8,539 nt of DNA from the NCBI GenBank assembly GCA_024654105.1, contig JANLID010000033.1, positions 1 through 8,539 of the forward strand. Reading direction: 5' to 3'. This DNA is from Gallionella sp. Lineage in GTDB: Bacteria > Pseudomonadota > Gammaproteobacteria > Burkholderiales > Gallionellaceae. Each line of letters starts with the position of its first letter. Position 1 is the stretch's first letter. A program made the position numbers and the translations under genes. This document shows positions 1 to 6,615 of this stretch, in pieces. The notes under the pieces were generated by a model. The model was not told the origin of the DNA, searched no databases, and saw nothing but the letters and a program-made list of their open reading frames with translations.

Positions 1-1
1 G

Positions 2-343
2 CTGGAACGCGAAATTGCGCGCTTCGTGGTGCTGGAACATGATCACCGTACCATCGGCTGCGCCGCACTATACCCGTTCCCCGACGAGGCGGCCGCCGAA
101 CTGGCCTGCCTCGCGGTGGATGCGCAATATCGGGATCGTGGCTATGGCCAGGCCATCCTTGACCATATGATCGGCATCGCGCAAACGCGGGGGCTGAAGA
201 AACTGTTCGTGCTCACCACGCGCACCGCGCACTGGTTCATCGAGCGCGGCTTCAGCGAGGCCGATGTCTCCGCCCTGCCCGCGCAGAAAAAGTCGCTGTA
301 CAACTATCACCGGAAATCCAAAGTGTTTGTGCGGAAGATTTGA
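2..343 (+). CDS. argA: N-acetylglutamate synthase ArgA, C-terminal part (5' end outside window)
   Basis: Acetyl-CoA:glutamate N-acetyltransferase catalyses the first step of arginine synthesis in the cytoplasm. Only the last 113 codons are present. The reading frame is already open at base 2, so the GTG at 26 is an internal valine and not a start. The visible part is the GNAT acetyltransferase domain. It holds the strand ELACLAVDAQYRDRGYGQAI, whose R-D-R-G-Y-G loop is the acetyl-CoA pyrophosphate-binding motif. The next stretch, LFVLTTRTAHWFIERGF, together with the end KSLYNYHRKSKVF, is characteristic of ArgA rather than of a generic GNAT protein. The missing N-terminal part should be an amino-acid-kinase-like domain that senses arginine. 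The gene ends in TGA at 341-343. Its base composition matches the minus-strand housekeeping genes and differs from the next gene. No convincing intrinsic terminator follows it. The family call is firm; the regulation cannot be seen. Confidence 0.93.
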   Translation: MEREIARFVVLEHDHRTIGCAALYPFPDEAAAELACLAVDAQYRDRGYGQAILDHMIGIAQTRGLKKLFVLTTRTAHWFIERGFSEADVSALPAQKKSLYNYHRKSKVFVRKI

Positions 344-385
344 TGTACTCTGCACTTACTACCGCTACCAAGAAACTCAATAGAT

Positions 386-475
386 ATGAATCAGCGCATT
401 GTTTTGATGGATGTTTCAAAAGAACGCAGCCCGACTACTATTGCTTCGACATTTCTGACCTATGAGGTTGTATGA
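386..475 (+). CDS. Possible 29-aa ORF overlapping the methyltransferase start
   Basis: An ATG at 386 opens 29 codons beginning MNQRIVLMDVSKERS. Its TGA at 473-475 overlaps the ATG of the methyltransferase (ATGA at 472-475), an arrangement typical of translational coupling. It lies in the same frame as argA, and no stop codon separates the argA TGA from it, so it could also be a chance open stretch. No clear ribosome binding site precedes the ATG. The protein resembles nothing I recognise and has no signal peptide or membrane segment. It could be a short leader peptide, the remnant of a gene lost when the methyltransferase arrived, or noise. Confidence 0.22.
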   Translation: MNQRIVLMDVSKERSPTTIASTFLTYEVV

Positions 476-1065
476 CATTGAAAAAAGTTTTGAACGTAGG
501 CGGTAACAATAAAGCAATTCCTCTACCGCCCCAGTACGCAGACTTTGAACATTTTCTGCTCGATATCGACCCGAGAGGCTCGCCAGATATTGTGTGTGAT
601 GCACGCAAGCTTACAACCCTGGAAAGTAGTCAGTTTGATGCGGTATATTGCTCGCATAACCTTGAACACTACTATAGGCATGATGTGCCAAAGGTGCTGG
701 CTGGTTTCTTACATGTCCTAAAGGATGGAGGGTTTGCGCAAATACGGGTACCAGACATCGGCGATGTGATGCGAGTTACTCTAGAGCGAGGGTTAGATAT
801 TGATGACATACTTTATCAGTCGCCTGCTGGGCCGATTATGGTTCTAGATGTATTGTATGGTTATAGCATTGAAATTGAGCGGAGCGGCCAAGATTTTTAC
901 GCCCATAAAACTGGCTTTACACAAAAATCACTATTGGCAGCGCTGCGCAGATCAGGGTTCTCAAAAACATACAGTGGGGTTGGGAACCTCGAAATTAGCG
1001 CCTTGGCATTTAAGGGAGCGCCCGATCAAGTTACACGTGCACTTTTCAACCTTCCTCACGACTAA
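472..1065 (+). CDS. Class I SAM-dependent methyltransferase (Methyltransf_11-like)
   Basis: This is a 197-residue protein with the Rossmann-fold order of a class I methyltransferase. Motif I is degenerate (LNVGGNN, residues 7-13, in place of the usual D-x-G-x-G). An acidic strand end LLDIDP (29-34) should contact the SAM ribose, and CDARKL (42-47) follows. Motif IV is FDAVYCSHNLEHYYRHD (55-71), and VLKDGGFAQIRVPD (82-95) is the post-motif strand-turn typical of the family. The C-terminal part HKTGFTQKSLLAALRRSGF (145-163) is the usual lid or last-strand region. Substrate is unknown; relatives often act on sugars, lipids or small metabolites in surface-polysaccharide clusters, but no such neighbour is visible. 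The start at 472 is supported by GAGG at 464-467. The gene is visibly more A+T-rich than its neighbours and faces hisD, which suggests horizontal acquisition. The family is well supported; the function is not. Confidence 0.8.
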   Translation: MTLKKVLNVGGNNKAIPLPPQYADFEHFLLDIDPRGSPDIVCDARKLTTLESSQFDAVYCSHNLEHYYRHDVPKVLAGFLHVLKDGGFAQIRVPDIGDVMRVTLERGLDIDDILYQSPAGPIMVLDVLYGYSIEIERSGQDFYAHKTGFTQKSLLAALRRSGFSKTYSGVGNLEISALAFKGAPDQVTRALFNLPHD

Positions 1066-1113
1066 AAACAAGTCGTGCGCACGAATCCGTGCCAACGGAT
1101 TCTGCTCTATTTC
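1057..1113. terminator. Palindromes at the convergent end of the methyltransferase and hisD
   Basis: Three small inverted repeats overlap or adjoin here. CACGACT (1057-1063) pairs with AGTCGTG (1071-1077) and spans the methyltransferase stop codon. TCGTGCGCACGA (1073-1084) is a perfect 12-bp palindrome. GAATCCGT (1083-1090) and ACGGATTC (1095-1102) form a perfect 8-bp stem with the 4-base loop GCCA, followed by a moderately T-rich CTCTATTTCT. The last one is a plausible but weak terminator for the plus-strand gene. The A-rich loop at 1064-1070 reads as a T-run on the minus strand and could serve hisD transcripts. No long uninterrupted T-tract is present, so this is a candidate only. The remaining bases to 1221 show nothing recognisable. 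Confidence 0.4.
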
Positions 1114-1221
1114 TACGCGTGCCTCGCACCATCCCACGACGCAACCTTCAACAGCAGCATTTCCGGCAGCGCCAACAACATACACAGCAGTAAGCCGCCG
1201 CTCCAACCATCCTTGCTTTTC

Positions 1222-2526
1222 TCAGGATATCGCGTTCTTCCTGAACAGTGCCGACTGGGCATGCGCCTGCAATCCTTCGCCAAATGCCAGGGTGGAAGCG
1301 ATTGCGCCGAGTGATTGTGCGCCTTGTGCCGATACCTGAATCAGGCTGCTGCGCTTCTGGAAGTCGTACACACCCAGCGGCGAGGAGAAACGCGCGGTGC
1401 CGGAAGTCGGTAACACATGGTTCGGCCCGGCGCAGTAATCGCCGAGCGATTCGGAAGTGTAGCGCCCCATGAATATCGCGCCGGCATGTTTCAGTTTGGG
1501 CAACAGGCTTTGCGGGTCTTCGACCGACAATTCCAGATGTTCCGGGGCGATACGATTGCTGATCGCGCACGCCTCGTCCAGGTTGGCGACCTGGATCAAC
1601 GCGCCGCGATTTTCCAGCGCGGTCTGGATGATGTCACGGCGCGGCATCTGCCCCAACAAACGCTCCGCGCTTTGCGCCACCGCTTCGATAAATTTCGCAT
1701 CCGGCGACAGCAGGATGGCCTGCGCCAGTTCGTCATGCTCGGCCTGCGAAAACAGGTCCATCGCAATCCAGTCGGGGTCGGTCTTGCCGTCACAGATCAC
1801 CAGGATTTCAGACGGCCCGGCGATCATGTCAATGCCGCACACGCCGAATACGCGGCGCTTGGCGGATGCCACGTAGGCGTTGCCGGGGCCGACGATCTTG
1901 TCCACCTTCGGGATGGTCGCTGTGCCGTAGGCCAGGGCCGCCACCGCCTGCGCGCCGCCGATGGCGAACACGCGATTTACGCCGGACAGGTAAGCCGCCG
2001 CCAGCACCAGTTGATTCTTCACGCCGTCCGGGGTCGGCACGACCATGATCAGCTCGGCCACGCCCGCGACCTTGGCGGGCAGCGCGTTCATCAGCACCGA
2101 AGACGGGTAGGCCGCCTTGCCGCCCGGCACATACAGGCCGACGCGCTCCAGCGGCGTGATCTGCTGGCCGAGCAGCGTGCCGTCCGCTTCGGTGTAGCTC
2201 CACGAAGTCTGCACCTGCTTCTGGTGATAATCCGTCACGCGCTGCGCGGCCTGCTCCAGCGCACTGCGCTGTTCGGCGGGCAGGCCGTCGAAGGCGGCAC
2301 GCAGTTCATGCTGCGGCAATTCCATCGCGGCGGCATTTTCCAGCGGCAGGCGGTCAAACTTGCGCGTGTATTCCAGTACGGCTGTATCGCCGCGCTTGCG
2401 CACATCAGTAAGGATTCCGGCCACAGTCGCTTCCAGCTTTTCGTCAGCAGCCGCCTCAAATGCCAGCAACTGGTTCAGTTGCACATCAAAATCGGCTTGT
2501 TTGGTCGAGAGTCGTTTGATATTCAT
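1222..2526 (-). CDS. hisD: Histidinol dehydrogenase HisD
   Basis: HisD oxidises L-histidinol to L-histidine in two NAD-dependent steps, the last reactions of histidine synthesis, using a bound zinc ion. With the start at 2526 the protein has 434 residues, the usual length. The zinc and catalytic set is complete. LFSQAEHDEL supplies Gln261 and His264. APEHLEL supplies the Glu329-His330 pair. GDYCAGPNHVLPTSG supplies Asp363 and His370. His422 lies near the C-terminus. The NAD-site stretch ERVGLYVPGGKAAYPSS (127-143) and the segment DKIVGPGNAYV are also intact. An ATG at 2553 would add nine residues, but the ATG at 2526 has the better upstream GGGTGG and matches the usual N-terminus. hisG lies upstream on the same strand, so co-transcription is likely, though the spacer carries hairpins. 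hisC and hisB, which often follow hisD in betaproteobacteria, are absent; a convergent methyltransferase lies there instead. Confidence 0.96.
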   Translation of the reverse strand: MNIKRLSTKQADFDVQLNQLLAFEAAADEKLEATVAGILTDVRKRGDTAVLEYTRKFDRLPLENAAAMELPQHELRAAFDGLPAEQRSALEQAAQRVTDYHQKQVQTSWSYTEADGTLLGQQITPLERVGLYVPGGKAAYPSSVLMNALPAKVAGVAELIMVVPTPDGVKNQLVLAAAYLSGVNRVFAIGGAQAVAALAYGTATIPKVDKIVGPGNAYVASAKRRVFGVCGIDMIAGPSEILVICDGKTDPDWIAMDLFSQAEHDELAQAILLSPDAKFIEAVAQSAERLLGQMPRRDIIQTALENRGALIQVANLDEACAISNRIAPEHLELSVEDPQSLLPKLKHAGAIFMGRYTSESLGDYCAGPNHVLPTSGTARFSSPLGVYDFQKRSSLIQVSAQGAQSLGAIASTLAFGEGLQAHAQSALFRKNAIS

Positions 2527-2564
2527 TTGCCACCCATCTAGCTTGTCATTCACGCGTATTAACC

Positions 2565-2602
2565 GTAGGGTGGGCTACGCCCACCGTGCCGGGCATAGCC
2601 CG
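2565..2602. repeat. Intergenic double-hairpin repeat between hisG and hisD
   Basis: GGTGGGC (2569-2575) and GCCCACC (2579-2585) form a perfect 7-bp stem around TAC. CGGGC (2590-2594) and GCCCG (2598-2602) form a second 5-bp stem around ATA. The core GTAGGGTGGGCTACGCCCAC is of a type I recall as a common dispersed intergenic repeat in proteobacteria, though I could not search for it. It lies in the hisG-hisD spacer, so in RNA it would fold between the two cistrons. No T-run follows on the minus strand, so it is not a standard terminator. It could stabilise the upstream message or slow polymerase. Confidence 0.6.
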
Positions 2603-2662
2603 ACCTTGTATGATTCCGGCTCACCCGTCTTTGGGAAGAGCTCCTGAATTTCTTGATCGCCC

Positions 2663-3301
2663 TTATTTTTTGATCGCAAGCGCAAATGCATCCAACATCG
2701 GCTGGATCGCAGCATGTTTCAATTTCAGCGCGGCCTGGTTCACCACCAGCCGCGACGAGATGTCGGCGATATGCTCGACCGCCTTCAGATTGTTGGCTTT
2801 AAGCGTGTTGCCGCTGCTCACCAGATCGACGATCGCGTCCGACAATCCGACCAGCGGCGCCAGCTCCATCGAGCCATACAGCTTGATCAAGTCCACATGC
2901 ACACCTTTTGCGGCGAAGTGAGCCCTGGCGGTCTGCACATATTTGGTCGCCACGCGCAGGCGCGCGCCCTGGCGCACCGCTGAGTCGTAATCGAAATCCT
3001 TGCGCACCGCGACCATCATGCGGCAGCGCGCAATGTTCAAGTCCAGCGGTTGATACAGCCCGGTACCGCCGTGCTCGTTCAGCACATCCTTGCCCGCCAC
3101 ACCAAGGTCTGCCGCGCCATATTGCACATAGGTCGGCACGTCGCTGGCACGCACGATAATCAAGCGCACATCGGCGCGATTGGTCGGCAAGATCAGCTTG
3201 CGCGAGGATTCCGGATCTTCGAGCGCGGCGATGCCCGCCGCATCCAGCAGCGGCAGGGTTTCTTCGAAGATGCGTCCTTTGGACAGTGCGATGGTTATCA
3301 T
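2663..3301 (-). CDS. hisG: ATP phosphoribosyltransferase catalytic subunit HisG, short form
   Basis: HisG joins ATP and PRPP to make phosphoribosyl-ATP, the committed first step of histidine synthesis. The protein has 212 residues starting at MITIALSKGR. This is the short HisG type, which lacks the C-terminal regulatory domain of the roughly 300-residue form. Short HisG proteins work in a complex with HisZ, a histidyl-tRNA-synthetase-like regulatory subunit, so a hisZ gene should exist elsewhere in the genome. Visible markers are IALSKGRIFEETLPLL (residues 4-19), YGAADLGVAGKDVL (61-74) and the PRPP-binding signature DAIVDLVSSGNTLKANNL (155-172). The frame stays open upstream to 3355, but the 18 extra residues do not look like HisG, and the ATG at 3301 follows a weak GAGAA. 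murA lies 126 bases upstream on the same strand. The stop is TAA. Confidence 0.96.
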   Translation of the reverse strand: MITIALSKGRIFEETLPLLDAAGIAALEDPESSRKLILPTNRADVRLIIVRASDVPTYVQYGAADLGVAGKDVLNEHGGTGLYQPLDLNIARCRMMVAVRKDFDYDSAVRQGARLRVATKYVQTARAHFAAKGVHVDLIKLYGSMELAPLVGLSDAIVDLVSSGNTLKANNLKAVEHIADISSRLVVNQAALKLKHAAIQPMLDAFALAIKK

Positions 3302-3331
3302 GTTTTTTCTCAAATAATTATTGCAGTTCTG

Positions 3332-3427
3332 GGGAAGGGTACGTGCCTGCGGCACTCAAGGGTGAAGGGGGAAGAGTAAATTTCTCCGATCTGCTTTTGC
3401 CCTTCTCCCTTCCCTCTTCCCCCTTCT

Positions 3428-3429
<2 letters not shown>
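3332..3429. repeat. Purine/pyrimidine-rich inverted repeat between murA and hisG
   Basis: GAAGGGGGAAGAG (3364-3376) has an exact 13-base inverted partner, CTCTTCCCCCTTC (3414-3426), 37 bases away. The right arm sits in an unbroken pyrimidine run of about 30 bases (3400-3429) that reaches into the murA stop codon. A smaller stem, GTGCC/GGCAC around TGC (3343-3355), lies to the left. The G/A-rich motif units (GAAGGG, GAAGGGGGAAG) recur with small changes, as in a dispersed G+A-rich repeat. Without a T-run it is not a textbook terminator. It would form a long-looped hairpin between the murA and hisG cistrons, or a triplex-prone DNA stretch. Confidence 0.6.
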
Positions 3430-4678
<1,249 letters not shown>

Positions 4679-4685
4679 TGCCTGC

Positions 4686-4928
4686 CTAGTTCCGTCTTTG
4701 CCACTCTTCCGGCGTATAGGTTTTTATCGACAGCGCGTGGATTTCTTCGCGCATCCGCTCCCCAAGCGTTTGATAGACCAGTTGATGGCGCTGCACGCGG
4801 TTTTTGCCGGCGAAAGCATTGCTTACCACCACTGCTTCAAAATGCGTGCCGTCATCACCTGCCACGCTCAAATACTCGGTTGCCATGCCTTGTGCGATGT
4901 TGAGCCGAATGCTTTCCGGAGTGACCAT
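4686..4928 (-). CDS. ibaG: BolA-family protein IbaG (YrbA)
   Basis: This is an 80-residue BolA/IbaG-type protein. Such proteins pair with monothiol glutaredoxins and bind or help deliver Fe-S clusters; E. coli IbaG is also linked to acid stress. The family core is clear: SVAGDDGTHFEAVVVS, then the helix-turn region FAGKNRVQRHQLVYQTLGER with the invariant cluster-ligand histidine in RHQLVY (about residue 48), then the end IHALSIKTYTPEEW. The start at 4928 (MVTPESIRLN) gives the standard length. The frame is open further upstream to 5024, but that part is translated repeat DNA rich in Phe. ACAGGA lies about 10 bases before the ATG and a second CAGGA just before it. murA follows after 7 bases. 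A 286-base repeat-rich spacer separates it from mlaB, so it may need its own promoter, which I could not place with confidence. Confidence 0.93.
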   Translation of the reverse strand: MVTPESIRLNIAQGMATEYLSVAGDDGTHFEAVVVSNAFAGKNRVQRHQLVYQTLGERMREEIHALSIKTYTPEEWQRRN

Positions 4929-5073
4929 TATCCTGAATTCCTGTTTAACCACGAAGAGCAAGAAGTGCATGAAGAAAAACACAAGGCATTTCCCATGAAA
5001 CTGGAGCCTCCTTGCCGACGACATCCCATGTCATGCAACCCCATGATAAATCTTCGTGATCTCTGTTAACCAG

Positions 5074-5106
5074 CCACTTAGCGACCGTTGTTTGGTCGCT
5101 TAGTGG
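5074..5106. repeat. Hairpin 1 in the mlaB-ibaG spacer
   Basis: CCACTTAGCGACC (5074-5086) and GGTCGCTTAGTGG (5094-5106) pair in 12 of 13 positions around the 7-base loop GTTGTTT. No T-run follows on either strand. In the direction of mla transcription it lies after hairpin 2 and before ibaG. It could act as an RNA-stabilising or processing structure or as half of a repeat element. Confidence 0.75.
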
Positions 5107-5121
5107 AATGGCTATAACCAA

Positions 5122-5154
5122 TGACTAGGCTGTCGTTCTTAGACAGCCTAGTCA
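5122..5154. repeat. Hairpin 2: perfect 13-bp stem in the mlaB-ibaG spacer
   Basis: TGACTAGGCTGTC (5122-5134) pairs without mismatch with GACAGCCTAGTCA (5142-5154) around the 7-base loop GTTCTTA. Read on the minus strand it lies about 60 bases after the mlaB stop, so it would form at the 3' end of the mlaFEDCB message and could protect it or weaken transcription into ibaG-murA. The sequence after it is not T-rich, so a standard intrinsic terminator is unlikely. Its right arm overlaps the end of the 38-bp repeat block. Confidence 0.8.
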
Positions 5155-5184
5155 GATGGCTAGTAGTTTCACCAGTAGTTCCAT
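5152..5184 (-). CDS. Possible 10-codon micro-ORF (MELLVKLLAI), copy 1
   Basis: An ATG at 5184 reads M-E-L-L-V-K-L-L-A-I and stops at TGA (5154-5152). The TGA forms the first three bases of the hairpin 2 stem. AAGGA lies 3 bases upstream of the ATG. A near-identical ORF occurs in the inverted copy at 8409-8441 (MKLLVKLLAI). The peptide would be short and leucine-rich. The pair may only reflect the shared repeat, since 37 of 38 bases are identical and so there is no codon-level evidence of selection. Confidence 0.15.
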   Translation of the reverse strand: MELLVKLLAI

Positions 5185-5214
5185 CAGTCCTTCGTGGTAA
5201 ACCGTTCGTGAGAA

Positions 5215-5502
5215 TCAGGCAGATTGCTGGGGCAACAACTCGGCCACACCATACAAGTGCGCCAGGCTGAGCAAATCTTCCGGGAGGCCGGCCACGCGCA
5301 AAGTATGCTGGCTGCGCTGCGCGGCGCGCAGCCAGCCGAGCAACATGCTGACCGCCGCTGAATCAACTGCCTCAACCCGGGAAAGATCCACCAGCAGATC
5401 TTCGCTGGTCAAATGCTGCAAGCCCGCCTCGAACAACTCGGGCACGGTCGCAATGGTCAGGTGGCCGCTTACCACCAGCCGGCCATCCTCGCGCGCAATC
5501 AT
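5215..5502 (-). CDS. mlaB: MlaB-like STAS-domain subunit of the phospholipid ABC transporter
   Basis: This is a 95-residue single STAS-domain protein. MlaB binds the ATPase MlaF on the cytoplasmic side of the MlaFEDB complex and is needed for its assembly and activity. The STAS pattern is visible: DGRLVVSGHLTIATVPELF (residues 6-24), then DLLVDLSRVEAVDSAAVSML (35-54). Asp47-Ser48 occupies the conserved D-S/T site, where E. coli MlaB has a functional threonine. The hydrophobic C-terminal half holds LRVAGLPEDLLSLAHLYGV. Sequence conservation is low in this family, so position in the operon carries weight: the ATG at 5502 overlaps the mlaC stop by four bases (ATGA), which implies translational coupling. 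It is the last gene before the repeat-rich spacer. Confidence 0.9.
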   Translation of the reverse strand: MIAREDGRLVVSGHLTIATVPELFEAGLQHLTSEDLLVDLSRVEAVDSAAVSMLLGWLRAAQRSQHTLRVAGLPEDLLSLAHLYGVAELLPQQSA

Positions 5503-6131
5503 TTTGTGTCTGCCTTGTGCAGCGCCACATTGGCTGCGCTGGCATTTTTATCAGCCAGCGTCTTGATCAGGCCGTCGATGCCGTTTTCCTGGATTTCCGA
5601 GGCGAATGTGCCGCGATAACTATTCACCATACTGATGCCTTCTATGGAGACATCGAAGGCCTTCCAGCCGCCGCTGGTTTTTCTCATTTCGTAATCGACC
5701 GGGACCGGTGGTGCTCCCGGTTTGTTGATAACAGTCTTGACGGTAACTTCAGTCGCATCGGCAGCCATTTTGAACGGCTTCATTTCTATGGTCTGGTCGC
5801 GATACACGGTAAATGCCTTGGTGTAAGTACGCACCAGCATGTTGCGGAACTGCGTCACCAGCGCCTGCTTCTGCTCATTGGTTGCGGTGCGCCAATATTT
5901 GCCGACCGCCAGTTGCGTCATGCGCACAAAATCAAAATGCGGCAACACCTTGGCATCCACCAGATCCAGGATTTTTTTCTGGTTGCCGGCCTGAATGTCC
6001 TTGTCCTGCTTGACGATTTCGAGGACATCCTGCGCGGTGTTCTTGATCAACACATCCGGCGCAACCATTTCGGCTTGCGCAACACCGGTCATGCACACCA
6101 ATGCTGCAACAATATTCATCAATCTTTTCAT
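5499..6131 (-). CDS. mlaC: MlaC periplasmic phospholipid-binding protein (Ttg2D family)
   Basis: MlaC is the soluble periplasmic carrier that shuttles phospholipid between the outer-membrane MlaA complex and the inner-membrane MlaFEDB transporter. The protein has 210 residues. It starts with a clear Sec signal peptide: MKR, a hydrophobic core, and a likely cleavage after AQA at residue 20. The mature part shows the family pattern: LPHFDFVRMTQLAVGKYWR, then QALVTQFRNMLVRTYTKAF, then the NTF2-like sheet with GGWKAFDVSIEGISMVNSYR and the GIDGLIKTL helix near the C-terminus. The start at 6131 has a strong AAGGAG 8 bases upstream, placed just after the mlaD stop. The gap to mlaD is 16 bases, so no mlaA gene is inserted here, unlike in some related operons. 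Confidence 0.95.
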   Translation of the reverse strand: MKRLMNIVAALVCMTGVAQAEMVAPDVLIKNTAQDVLEIVKQDKDIQAGNQKKILDLVDAKVLPHFDFVRMTQLAVGKYWRTATNEQKQALVTQFRNMLVRTYTKAFTVYRDQTIEMKPFKMAADATEVTVKTVINKPGAPPVPVDYEMRKTSGGWKAFDVSIEGISMVNSYRGTFASEIQENGIDGLIKTLADKNASAANVALHKADTK

Positions 6132-6147
6132 GCTTGAAACTCCTTGA

Positions 6148-6612
6148 TCATTTTGCCGGTTCGTCAGCCTTGCTGTACAGGAACTTGCCGATCATGTCTT
6201 CCAGCACCACTGCAGACTGCGTCATTTTCAGTTGCTCACCATTCTTCAGCATCTGATCGTCGCCGCCGGGCATCAGGCCGATGTACTGCTCGCCCAGCAA
6301 ACCGGAGGTCAGAATATTGGCGAACGTGTCCTTGGGAAACTGGTAACGCTTGTCCAGACTCATCACCACCTTGGCTTCATAGCGTTCCGTATCCAGCGTA
6401 ATGTCCGTCACCCGCCCCACCAGCACACCCGCGCTCTTTATCGATGCCTTGGGCTTCAGGCCGCCGATGTTCGAAAAATAGGCATGCACCTGGTACGCCT
6501 CCGACACGTTGTAGGTGCCCAGGTTCCCCACCTTCAGCGCCAGCATCACCAGTGCGCCAATGCCTGCCACCACAAATACCCCCACCCACAGATCCATCGT
6601 CGTGCGTCCCAT
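6148..6612 (-). CDS. mlaD: MlaD MCE-domain inner-membrane protein
   Basis: MlaD is anchored in the inner membrane and forms a hexameric MCE ring above MlaE, through which lipid passes in the periplasm. The protein has 154 residues, close to the short single-MCE type of MlaD (E. coli 183). One membrane segment lies at residues 7-26 (LWVGVFVVAGIGALVMLALK). The MCE core follows from about residue 38 to 115: YQVHAYFSNIGGLKPKASIK, then AGVLVGRVTDI, then TSGLLGEQYIGLMPGG, with the usual glycine pattern. The C-terminus ends in charged residues after the helix VVLEDMIGKFLYSK, which in the family lines the central pore. The start at 6612 lies 3 bases after the mlaE stop with GAGGG upstream. Confidence 0.95.
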   Translation of the reverse strand: MGRTTMDLWVGVFVVAGIGALVMLALKVGNLGTYNVSEAYQVHAYFSNIGGLKPKASIKSAGVLVGRVTDITLDTERYEAKVVMSLDKRYQFPKDTFANILTSGLLGEQYIGLMPGGDDQMLKNGEQLKMTQSAVVLEDMIGKFLYSKADEPAK

Positions 6613-6615
6613 AAC

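Larger units (their letters stand above)
4943..5202. repeat. 260-bp composite repeat with inverted ends between mlaB and ibaG
   Basis: This spacer is bounded by inverted ends: GTTTAACCACGAAG (4943-4956) and CTTCGTGGTAAAC (5190-5202). They match in 13 of 14 positions with a single-base gap. Inside, in order, are degenerate 9-mers ending in GAAG (4948-4974), a CCTTGCCGA block (from 5010) ending in TCTTCGTGATCTCTG (5051-5065), two hairpins (5074-5106 and 5122-5154), and a 38-bp block (5150-5187) with an imperfect 12-bp tandem repeat (AGTAGTTTCACC, then AGTAGTTCCATC). No target-site duplication and no transposase are visible. Related pieces recur upstream of mlaF at 8290-8443. It resembles a MITE or a small palindromic dispersed repeat. 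The boundaries are my reading and could be off by several bases. Confidence 0.6.

Noticed and set aside
1148..1570. Minus-strand open frame (140 codons) overlapping the 3' end of hisD
   Set aside because: It lies in another frame on the same strand as hisD and ends in a cysteine-rich, low-complexity stretch. It is an artefact of GC-rich coding DNA.
1417..2541. Long plus-strand open frame (374 codons) opposite hisD
   Set aside because: It is antisense to a fully conserved HisD. Its Arg/His/Gln-rich composition is typical of a shadow frame in GC-rich DNA, and no domain is recognisable.
4929..5024. N-terminal extension of IbaG by 32 residues
   Set aside because: The added residues are translated repeat sequence, the family length is 80 residues, and the ATG at 4928 has a binding site.
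5122..5154. Intrinsic terminator for the mla operon
   Set aside because: The stem is perfect, but the sequence after it is ATTGGTTATAG on the minus strand and not a T-run. It is kept as a hairpin only.
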